This document shows, in pieces, positions 1-8,002 of a DNA stretch of 15,105 bases. Position 1 is the stretch's first letter; each line of letters starts with the position of its first letter. The notes beneath the pieces are model-generated. The model was not told the DNA's origin, did no database searches, and saw only the letters and a program-made list of their open reading frames with translations. Origin of the DNA: Trametes villosa. Lineage: Eukaryota; Basidiomycota; Agaricomycetes; Polyporales; Polyporaceae. Position numbers and translations under genes: made by a program. The stretch is taken from contig PUDQ02000107.1 in the NCBI GenBank assembly GCA_002964805.2, forward strand, positions 1 through 15,105, in the 5' to 3' direction.

Positions 1-1829
1 CGGCAGGAACGTCGGCACCTTCTTTGCCTGCTATCGCTTCCGTATTCCTTCGCGCAACCTATCAAGTGCACGGCACGCGCCCTCGTGCGTTCGAAGCAGA
101 TACATCATTGCAGGTAAGTAATTTGCACTGGGTTTGCATGGCAAGCACACTACCAGACGCCATTGAACTACACCTCCATTCAACAGCAGCAACCCAATGC
201 CGCTCTTCATTTCTGTCCGCAACAGACGGTTTCCTCCTCGGCACGGGGCAGTGTCTGCGCCTGCTCAGAATAAGGGTTGTCCCTGAACACTCGCGTACCG
301 GGCGCCAGCCATCTTCCGAAGCGAGCGCATCTCCAAGCCTTATCGGAGACCGCGACGTGAAACGTTCCTTGTCGCGTACTGAGGGCTATTGTTCCTCTCG
401 CGGTGCGTCCGTGCGCACCTCTTCCCGCTGACTCCGTATCCCTCAGCTTGCCGTGTCGCGCGCTGGTTGGTCCACCGCCACGCAGGCTCCGTCTCGCCCT
501 CTGCCCATCCCGTAACACCCGAGTCCCGTACCGCGTTCCGAATGACTAGAGACGGCTTGGCCATCGCGCACGGACGCCGCACGGACCACAGCACACTGAG
601 CGGGCGTGGGCGGACGGCCCTAAACTGACTGCAGCATAAGTACCAGGTGGGTGGCACGCGAGCGCGCCCACCGCCTCTTCCGCCTCTCTTCGGTCCGCCT
701 CTACTCTCCCCACACACGCACGGCGGTTCCATATGCACGCGGACGCTCCTCGAGCACACTAGGTACGTCGGGGTGTGAGAGCTCTCGCCGTACTCACTGA
801 ATCTGTTATTAGCAGGGTTCTCGATCTTGCAAAGCCCCTTCAGAATGTGGAACCCACAGCGTGAGGGCTCAAATGCAAGCTGTATCCCCTAATAGCTGGC
901 TACTGTGTGTATATCTAGGCCCTCGTCTTGCTCACTCGCTGTGCGCTTACCCGCTTGATAGTACTAGTAGTGCATTGCAAGCATTCAAGTTCAGCTCGTA
1001 GTACTCGCCCGCGCCCGCGCCGAGGCGAGGACTCGGGCCCGTGCTGGCCGTTGATGGTACGTCAATCATCCTCGCGGTGCGCCGGCGCGACTGAGCTCGT
1101 CCATCTAGTTCCATTGGATGTGGATGGTGTCCGGGCAGGTCTTTAACACAAGTAACGAGGCGACTCGAGGATTTGCGCCCCGCGCCGGCCTGTAACATTG
1201 CGGTGAGTCCATCGGATCGCATTCCCCAGCAAAAACAGAGACCTACTGACCTGTTGAAGCCGAAACTGATTCGCGCGTGAGCCTCTTTGCGGGCCCGTGC
1301 CACACCATGCCGGGTGTCCTTGCATCCGTTCGGCGAGAAGACACGACGGCGGGCCTCGGCGTGCGGGCAGGCGAGCAGCAGGCCGAACCGGTTCTAATGT
1401 ATTGTATTGCTGTAGTTACCGCACACGCGAGGGCTTGCGGACGGCGCCCTGCGCAAGCCGCCAGGGGCGCGAGCTTTGTTCGCCGGACGGGCCGTCTGTC
1501 GCGGCAGGCGGTGCATCATGCTACTAACTATCTAGCAGGCACCGACCGAGCTCGCTCCCGAGCGTCGCCGTGCGCCTCCGGCTCGTACGGATGCGCACCG
1601 AGGGGTTTGTTGTCGTCGGAGGCGCGGCTACGGCAGTCTTCGGGTGTGGCGGCCCTGCAAGCTCTCGTCGCTTCGTGGGCGAGCGGGGCTCTACTTCAGA
1701 CGGGTGCGTGCGGGCCGTACGAGAAAGGTAGTCAGGCGAGGAGCCCCGGGGCGCGCGCAGTAGGCCTGGTGCGCGGACCGTGCTGCTAGGAGTGTGAGTG
1801 ACGCCGGGCGGGTATGAGAGAGGACGCCA
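1..1829. other. Left flank without a supported gene
   Basis: I see no convincing gene in this stretch. Open frames of up to 170 aa occur on both strands, but they are rich in Arg, Ala, Pro and Gly, overlap each other antisense, and show no domain. A GTAAGT sequence near 114 follows a short frame open to the left edge (positions 2-121), too short to judge as the end of a neighbouring gene. The segment from about 760 to 1000 is less GC-rich than the rest. From about 1645 onward the sequence may contain an eroded further unit of the tandem array that follows, but I cannot align it with confidence. Confidence 0.6.
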
Positions 1830-2112
1830 CGTACCTTGCGCGTTTGCGACGGCCGTGCGCCACCGTGCAGCCGTGCGGTATGCACGCCTGCACTGTGGGA
1901 CGCCTCGTACCCCTGGCGCGTCCATGGATCGAGGAGTCGCACCGGGGCTGCGGTGTCGTATTCGCCGGTGCCCGACTGTCCACCATGCACGAAAGTCCGG
2001 TTTTCGAACTCCTCGCACGCGCTTGAGAGCGACGGAAGACGATAGACTGCGCTCGGGAGAGTACTTGTGCCAAACGGCGCCACGGGAGAAAGCGAGCATG
2101 TCCCGCGTCCCG

Positions 2113-2569
2113 CGTTTCGGTGCCCGCGCCCTCGAAGCCGACCGAAGTCCACGCGGGCGTTTCTGCCCTGGATTGCCGCGAAACGCACGGCAGGCACGCT
2201 CCCCGGTGCGAATGTGCCGGGGATTGCGTTTGCGAGGCGTCCAGGGAAGGGGTTCGAGCTCAAGGCCAAGGGGTTGTCGGGGTCGAGCTCGATGACCGGG
2301 CCACTCAGCGACGCGAGCAGCGTGCGTGCGCGGTCCGTTCGCGTCGGGGAGGGCCAGCGTAGGCGTCGTGAGCGTGCTGCAAGCGTTTGCAGTGGGCGGG
2401 CGGGCCCCGGGGACGTGTGCACGGTCGACCTCCACTGGAGCCCAGCGAAAAGTCCGAATTCAGAACTTGCCGGACGCGCTTGGAACCGTCGGGGGCTGAT
2501 AGCGAGCGTCCATGAGAGGCCTCGCGCAGAGCGGCGTGGCGGGAGGGCGCGATCGAGGCCGCCGGCGCG
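2113..2569. repeat. Array unit 1 (most diverged)
   Basis: This unit runs from CGTTTCGGTG to the next CGTTTCTG and is 457 bp long. It carries the TTTGCGAGGCG anchor at 2229, the TTTGC anchor at 2386 and GGGACGTGTGC at 2410. The ATGAAACCG core seen in the later units is not preserved. The matching stretch reads GCCGCGAAACGCACGG near 2176. Confidence 0.6.
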
Positions 2570-3046
2570 CGTTTCTGTGCGTGTCGCGCGCGAACTGCCA
2601 TGAAACCGCCCGAAAACGTCAGGATTTTTTCAGCGCGGATCGGCGTGAGACTCACGGGGTGTGTGCGAACTGGTGCACGCACGCGAATATTCGTGTTTGC
2701 GCGGCGTTCCGGGCGGGGGACGGGCGCGCAGGCCGGGGTCTTGTCGGCGGCGGGCCTACCAAGGAGGCTACGAAGGGGCGCGCCGAGCACGCCGAGCGCG
2801 TTCGTGCACGCGCATACGAGGCCGTACGTGCACTCTGCGTCGTTTCAAAACGCTGGAAGGGCACGGGGCCGCCTCCGGGACGTGCGCGTCGTCGACCTCC
2901 CGGGGGCTGTCTCGAGCTGCCCGACGACGAGCCCGAGACTCGAACTCGTCGCCCGCGCGTGCACACAGCAGCACCCGATAGGAAGCCCTCCGTTGGGTAT
3001 TTCCGCCAAACGGCGCGGCGGACGGACGCGCGGGCGGCCGGCGGCG
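2570..3046. repeat. Array unit 2
   Basis: This unit of 477 bp opens with CGTTTCTG. It contains ATGAAACCG at 2600, a run of six T followed by CAGCGCGGATCGGCG, TTTGCGCGGCG at 2696, GTCTTGTCGGCGGCGGG shortly after, and GGGACGTGCGC at 2877. It ends with the AAACGGCGCGGCGG stretch near 3008. Confidence 0.7.
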
Positions 3047-3516
3047 CGTATTTCGCTGCGGGCGCGCCCCGAAATCCTATGAAACCGCGCAAAACCGTCA
3101 GATTGATTTCGCCGCGGATCGGCGCGGAACTCACATTGAACGTGCGCTGGGGTTCGCGCGTCCCGGGCATGGTGTTTGCGCGGCGGTCCGCGCAGGCGCC
3201 GCACGCGCAGGCGGGAGTCTTGTCGGGGGCGGGTCCGCCGTCGAACGCGGCCAGCGCGGCGACGAGGGCGCGTGCTGCGTGCGAACGTGCATTTCGGGGG
3301 TCACAGACGTACCTTCCACGCGCCCCAGGTGTTTGCGGGGCGCTGGTGGGCCTCGGGGACGTGCGCTCAGACGGCCTCCCCATGGCGTGCACTGAACACG
3401 CCAAGATTCAAACCCGCCGCCGGTGCTTGCGAAGAGCGGGAGCCCGTCATAGGCATGCAGGAGGCACCCCCTGTTGAGCGACGCGGCGGGAGGCCGCGTG
3501 CGCGGCCGACAGGGCG
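3047..3516. repeat. Array unit 3
   Basis: This unit of 470 bp opens with CGTATTTCGCTG. It contains ATGAAACCG at 3079, CGGATCGGCG at 3115, TTTGCGCGGCG at 3175, GTCTTGTCGGGGGCGGG, an ACGTACCTT motif near 3307, GTTTGCGGGG at 3331 and GGGACGTGCGC at 3356. It is the closest match to unit 2. Confidence 0.7.
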
Positions 3517-3984
3517 CGTTTCTGCGACGGGGCGCACGGCGCACCCATGAAACCGCGCGAAACTGTGCGATTTTTTTCGGCGCGGATCGCGTCGGGGCAG
3601 GCAGCGCGGGTGCGGTATGGCGCAAGCATGCGCGGAATCGCGTTGGCACGGTGTTTCGGGTGCGGGACGGCGGCGTGGGCGGGCGTGAGCGTGGTGTCGG
3701 GAGCGAGCGAGCCGACGGGGCAGCTACGCGACGCGACGCTGAGCGCGGGCGTGGCGCGTGTATCCGGGGTCCTACGTGTCCTGTGCACGCCCCGCATGCG
3801 TTTGCCGGGCGCGAGGTGGCCTTGCGTGCGTGTGCGAGGATGTCCTCCTCGACAAGGACGGCCGGCGGCGCACGCAGCGCCCGACGCGCGTCCGGACGGC
3901 GGCACACCGCTCCGACGCGAGTGGGAGGGCTAAATCGATGCATTGCGCTTGTCTACCGTACAAAACGGGGCGGGGAGCGTCCGT
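3517..3984. repeat. Array unit 4
   Basis: This unit opens with CGTTTCTGCG. It has ATGAAACCG at 3547, a run of seven T leading into CGGCGCGGATCG at about 3578, the TTGGCACGGTG equivalent of the TTTGC anchor at 3643, and TTTGCCGGGC at 3801. Its end is approximate: the AAACGGGGCGGGG motif at 3962 corresponds to the stretch that precedes the start of the earlier units. Beyond it the resemblance fades. Confidence 0.55.
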
Positions 3985-5250
3985 CCGCGCCGTACACCGG
4001 GGGTCCTGGGCGGGGGCGGCGCGGAATCTCGGTGCTGTCAGTGCAGCTCGCGGGCGGACGCCGCGGGAACGCACCGGACGCACAGAGCGCGCGGCATGCG
4101 TCGCATGGCGCTGCGCCGAGGCGAGGCACCGGATAGAAGACGGCGGGTAGTCGGCGGCAAGACCGTCGGGGGAGACGACACCGCCGCCCTCGTGCGCGGC
4201 GCGGGACGTCTGAGGCGTCTGTGCGCGTGCAGCCGCGTCGCCGAGTAGATACTGGATACGCCTGCGAGGCGCGCTGAGAGCGAGCGGTTAGATCGGAGGG
4301 CGGTGCGAAGACGGCGGGGACGCACCTGTATCCAGAACCCGCTCTGCCCGTCTGTCCCTCGCCGACTCACGGCCCGGCGCACGCTGCTGGCGATACGTAG
4401 CGAGGCTCGACAGCGTCAGCATGCAGACTGTCCGCTGCCTTCTTCGTGCGTGTGGGAGCGAGGGTTCGCGATGTGGCGGACGGGCGCTGTGCGAAATGGA
4501 CGCTGTGGGCTGAGATTGCACTCGGCGAGGATGTAGACACACCTGTAGCGCAAATATCCCGCTATCCATACGCTTGCACAGTCGTCGGGCGCGCAGGTCG
4601 TTGAGGAGGGTTGGGGATGGCGGGGGAGGAGAGGCCGGGCGGTCGCCGTGGGATGGGGTTGCCGCTAGAACGATGTGTGTGGCGGTCGCGTACGCGCAAG
4701 GGCGGCCGCCTGCCCGTCTGCTTGCCGATCCCAGAGATTGTGTATCGAGGGGTGTGTTTGAAGGATGGACGGCTTGCGGGGGCGGGAGGTGCGTGGTGTT
4801 GGCCCTGGAACTCGCACAGTTTACGTCCGTCGAGCCCGGGCTTTTGCACGCACGCCCGGAGGTTGCTTGTGCACCGTTGCGACACATTGGGGTGTATGCG
4901 CAGGAGGGATTGCGGCGGGAGTCGTCGGATTGAGGAATGTGAGAGTGAAAAAGGAGACGCGGCGAGCTCAGTTCGGGACGGGCGGGAGTGGGAGCTCACC
5001 CGGGAGGGTAACACGGCGCGCCCTGTGCGGCTGCAGCAGTCGCATGGCGGAAAACGCGTCTCAGCGGAGGGGAGGAGGGGAGGGTGGCGCCAGGCGGGGG
5101 AGGTGACGGGCGCGTGCGTGCGTGCGCAGGCCGCGTAGTGGATGTATGCCGAGCGTTGGCTGAGATTCTAGGAGGAGGGCATCAAGGAGGAGAGCAGGAG
5201 CAGCGCGCGGGAGAGCAGAGACCGACGCAGAGCAAGACAGAGGGACGGCG
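3985..5250. other. GC-rich interval without a supported gene
   Basis: The interval holds open frames of up to about 200 aa on both strands, but none has a recognisable domain, and the overlapping frames have the composition expected by chance at this GC content. A weak continuation of the tandem array is possible around 4110, where GCGCCGAGGCGAGG lies at the predicted spacing. Nothing else stands out until the purine-rich repeats that precede gene A. Confidence 0.55.
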
Positions 5251-5267
5251 CGGCGGGCAGCAGCAGC

Positions 5268-5345
5268 GAGTGAGTGAGTGAGCGTCCGCAGCGACCGTCG
5301 TCCAGGGCCTGAGCTGGCCTGAGAGACTGGAGAGAGAGAGAGAGA
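5268..5345. repeat. Purine-rich microsatellites upstream of gene A
   Basis: A (GAGT)n run lies at about 5268-5283 and an (AG)n run at about 5331-5344, separated by ordinary sequence. CAG repeats lie just before them. The GAGT run contains GTGAGT, which resembles a splice donor. It could be the start of an intron in the 5' untranslated region of gene A, but I cannot prove this. Confidence 0.7.
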
Positions 5346-5629
5346 CGCGTCCGTCCGAGCCTGTCGTGTGCCGTAGCACAGCTTTTTTATGAGAGCGTCG
5401 GTCCGGGACCGGAGGACGATCGAAAGCGGTTCGTACGATCGTGCCTTGCGCGCCGCGGCGGCCGCGCGCAGTCTCGCGAGAGTGGCCGCTCACCAAATCC
5501 TGACATCTCATCCCGACTCCTTCCCGACCACCACCTCCTCATACCCCGCCTCGTCATCGTCTTGCACAGTGGATACACTCTGCCACCGATTCATTTCTCT
5601 TGCTTTTCTACTCACCTATCCTTCAGACC
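5345..5629 (+). promoter_or_regulatory. Presumed promoter and leader of gene A
   Basis: The last 140 bases before the gene A start are strongly pyrimidine-rich, as is common in fungal leaders. ACGCGT, identical to an MluI cell-cycle box, lies at 5345-5350. A TACTCAC branch-like motif at about 5609-5615 and CTTCAG ending at 5626, three bases before the ATG, would suit the 3' end of an intron in the untranslated leader. An upstream ATG at 5389 opens a frame that overlaps gene A out of frame. The transcription start is unknown. Confidence 0.4.
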
Positions 5630-7285
5630 ATGTCCTCCGCGGGACCCAGCAGGCCTCGCGTCGTAACCCTGACTGCCGACCAGCTACTGGGAACGAGTCT
5701 CACCCCCGCTCGCCCCCACAGCAAGCACAAGAGCTCCAGCACCCCTCGTGTGCTCACGATCGAGGACCTATTGGGCCCCGGGCTCACTGTCGCACGACCA
5801 GCCTCGAGACCCGCGCCGCGCCCAGCCCCGCGCCCGCCACCGCGGCCCTCGTCCTCTCGCGGCGCCGGATCGTCCAGCACTCGCTCAGCCCCCAATCCAC
5901 GCCTTGTGCGCGTCACGGCGGACGAGGTGCTGAGGACGGGCATTCCGGTGCGCACGCTGCAGGCGGTGAAGGCGCGATCGCAAGTCCTCTCGGCGGAGGA
6001 TCTCTTGGCAGCAACCAGTGCGCGCCCGTCTGCCGCAAGGGACGCGCAGGCTCGCGGCCGCGCAGCCACGGCCGGCTCAAGCAGTCAGCTTAACGGCGGT
6101 AGTAGCAGTCGCACGGGAACCACTGCCAGTGCTAATGCTGGGCGCAGCGCTGGGAGCTCATCCACGGGAGTCTCACACGGCACGCGCCCGGGAACTCAGC
6201 GCACACACCGTGACGAGGCTTCGGGGTCGTCCAGCCAGAGCCGGACTCGCAATGGTCAACCGCGACGGAGCACCAGCTTGGGGTCGATGCGGACGCTGCC
6301 TATCTACACGCAGGAGCCAGGTGATTCTGAGACAGTTATCGACCGGTGAGCATTCGTCCCCCGCCTCACAGCATGTCCCGCTGGTACACATGCTGATTAT
6401 CGTCCGCTTTACAGTGGCGCGACTGAACTCGAGGATGACGACGAGATCCCGATAACGGTGATGTCTCCAGTCGAGGAGAACGAGCCGAACGGAGACACCT
6501 CCGCAAGCGCCGGCCCGACGTGCTCGCCGCCAGGTTCCCCGAGCCAGACAGAAGCGGCGGCGTTCAGTCGTCAGCTTAGTCCGGTTGATGCAACATCGCA
6601 TCTCGCGTCGTCTCTTCCGAATGACCCGCCGTTACCGCCGTGGACGTCTATCTACGCCGACGCCGCGCCTTCGTACGAGGCAGCAATGAGCACGCCCAAC
6701 CTGCACGTTTATCGCGGGAGCCCGGAGAATGTTCCTTTGCCTACTTCGCCCCAGCTCAGCCCCGTGTCGCCCAGCACACACGAAGCGGGCGTCAGCCCCA
6801 CGTCTCCGAGTCCTGCCTATGTGCACACTGTGTCCGCGCTCGTCTCTTTGTCTCCCGGCTCTTCCGCTCGCGACAGCACTTCCCCGTCCACCGTACCTAG
6901 CCCCAGCCCCAGCTCGACCTCCCCTCGTCCTACCGTTCGGGTCGTAACACCCCGGATGCCGGGCACGAGCACGTCGCCCGACGCGCGGAGCCCAGCCAGC
7001 CCGTCGAGCCCGCCCGGGGAGCGGTCGGACGGCGCCGAGACGCCGCGGCGGCGGTTCGGGTTTATGTCCACGCTCTTCCACTCGCGCAGCTCGAGCCGCC
7101 TCCGGTCGCGCTCGCACTCGCACTCGTCGGCGCAGGCTCCCAGCACGAGCACGAGCACGAGCCCGCGGCGCGTCGCGTCGCCGGAGCTGGTCGCGCCGGC
7201 GCCGACGCGGCCGTTCCACCGGTTCTCGCAGTCGGCGAGCGGGTCCATGCTGGACCTGACGTCGCGTTCGCGGGCGAATAACTGA
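5630..7285 (+). CDS. Gene A: soluble, disordered paralog of gene B with four LTADxLL repeats
   Basis: Exons are 5630-6345 and 6415-7285, giving 528 aa. The start is the first ATG in frame, in context GACCATGT. I do not recognise a named family. Four degenerate repeats of the form V-x-T-A-D-x-L-L-G-x-x-L-T-x-A-R-P lie at residues 10-29, 40-57, 91-110 and 117-133. A proline/arginine stretch at 60-73 could bind SH3 domains. Residues 222-239 (LPIY at 223-226, then EPGDSETVIDR) match the LPAY...VIVR block of gene B. The next residues, GATELEDDDEIPITV, match GAEDMEDMPVPITV of gene B. APSYEA is at 323-328. An RRRFGFMSTLF segment is near 450-460 and SGSMLDLTSRSRANN ends the protein. Most of the rest is Ser/Pro/Thr-rich and probably disordered. 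No signal peptide or membrane span is visible. It ends where gene B continues for about 290 residues. The existence of the gene is well supported by the conserved intron and by homology. Its function is unknown. Confidence 0.82.
6346..6414 (+). other. Intron of gene A, 69 nt, phase 2
   Basis: The donor is GTGAGC, a CTGAT branch-like motif lies near 6393-6397 and the acceptor is TTTACAG. Splicing joins CG to T, completing an Arg codon, and restores a frame that aligns with gene B across the junction. The same Arg codon is split at the same place in gene B, which supports the call. Confidence 0.88.
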
Positions 7286-7827
7286 GCAGGTCTCGCGGTC
7301 GTTGGCTCTCCCCTGGTACCTCCCCGGAGTCCCCGCTCCTCCTTTTACTCAATTATAATCTAGCCGTTACATCTCTATGCACATCCACCATACCTCGGGC
7401 CACGAGCGCCTGTTATCTAGCATGCTTCATCGTTCATTTGTACTTACACACATCGCGCTGCCAGTCATGGTTTCTGGCACGGACACTTCCTATTCATTCT
7501 GTTGTAGCTATTAGGATCTTCCACCGCGTCTTTTTGTTTGGCCTCCATAGACTTACTATTAGCACCCATTGCTACCGACTGCGCGCGTCGCGACGCGACG
7601 CGCCTAACTCAATTCAGCTTTCCGCGGATCGTCGACCCCTTTCTTCAGCTGGGCTGTCCTCCGCCACAAGACCGCCTCGTTAATACCACCCTTGTCGTGG
7701 CGCACAATACCGAGCGTCGGTAGCCCAGGCTAATGCACAGGATTCCGAAACATAAAGTGGATAGATGGCATGACGGAAATAGGATGTGTCAATTGGACAG
7801 GGTTCCTGAAATCACGGCGGCAACGGC
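7286..7827. other. Gene A 3' end and start of the A-B intergenic region
   Basis: No gene is seen. AATTATAAT at 7351-7359, about 65 bases after the gene A stop, is a plausible polyadenylation-type element. I searched this stretch by eye in all frames for the C-terminal block of gene B (FTYPKSGPTPEQ and GVPYG) and did not find it, so gene A does not seem to continue downstream. A perfect 14-base palindrome, CGCGTCGCGACGCG, lies at 7584-7597. Confidence 0.55.
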
Positions 7828-8002
7828 CTCCCTCCTCCTCCTTCTTCCTCCACCTTATCCTCTTCCTTCTCCCCCTTTCCTCCTCCTCTCTTCTCGTGCT
7901 GTAACTTGCTTGTCTGTACTCTGTCTACACCCTAGGTGTAGCGAACACCTCTACAACGTTCTCAACGGTCTAACGGCAGCACGATCTGGCGCCCTTGGCA
8001 CC
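7828..8002 (+). promoter_or_regulatory. Presumed promoter and leader of gene B with a long pyrimidine tract
   Basis: Positions 7828-7896 are almost purely C and T, dominated by CCT and CTT. Such tracts are frequent in fungal core promoters near the transcription start. A weak TATA-like CATAAAG lies near 7750. The start ATG at 8003 has the favourable context GGCACCATGT. No transcript evidence is available. Confidence 0.4.

Larger units (their letters stand above)
1830..4000. repeat. Diverged tandem array, unit about 470 bp, at least four copies
   Basis: Several short anchors recur in the same order. TTTGCGAGGCG/TTTGCGCGGCG-like sites start at 2229, 2696, 3175 and 3643 (spacings 467, 479, 468). 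ACGGCG-GGCGG-like sites start near 2073, 2529, 3009, 3476 and 3962 (456, 480, 467, 486). GGGACGTGYGC starts at 2410, 2877 and 3356 (467, 479). TTTGC or TTTC sites after a TACGT-like motif lie at 1843, 2386, 2843, 3332 and 3801. ATGAAACCG occurs at 2600, 3079 and 3547 (479, 468). Most spacings are not multiples of three, so the reading frame shifts between copies and the array is not a repeated coding exon. Copies differ at many positions, so the array is old. The sequence is CpG-rich. Function unknown: a satellite, a long non-coding RNA or a regulatory array are all possible. Confidence 0.8.

Noticed and set aside
2..121. Frame open to the left edge ending in TAA at 119-121, with a GTAAGT near 114
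   Set aside because: At 39 codons it is too short and carries no recognisable motif, so it cannot be told from chance.
1277..4248. Many overlapping open frames of 100-320 aa on both strands
   Set aside because: High GC suppresses stop codons in all frames. The products are Arg/Ala/Gly/Pro-rich, without domains or splice logic, and the array spacings shift frame between units, so nucleotide repetition explains the repeated peptide patterns.
4288..4887. 199-codon minus-strand frame
   Set aside because: Ser/Pro/Arg/His-rich without domain, overlapped by equally long frames on the other strand, and no intron or promoter context.
6632..7219. 195-codon minus-strand frame rich in Arg
   Set aside because: It is antisense to gene A exon 2 and has the composition expected for a shadow of Ser/Pro-rich coding sequence.
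7286..7345. Possible continuation of gene A past its stop by frameshift, matching the gene B NNNLAADRL segment
   Set aside because: A short CTCGCGG match occurs after the stop, but nothing of the following FTYPKSGPTPEQ or GVPYG block could be found in any frame downstream.
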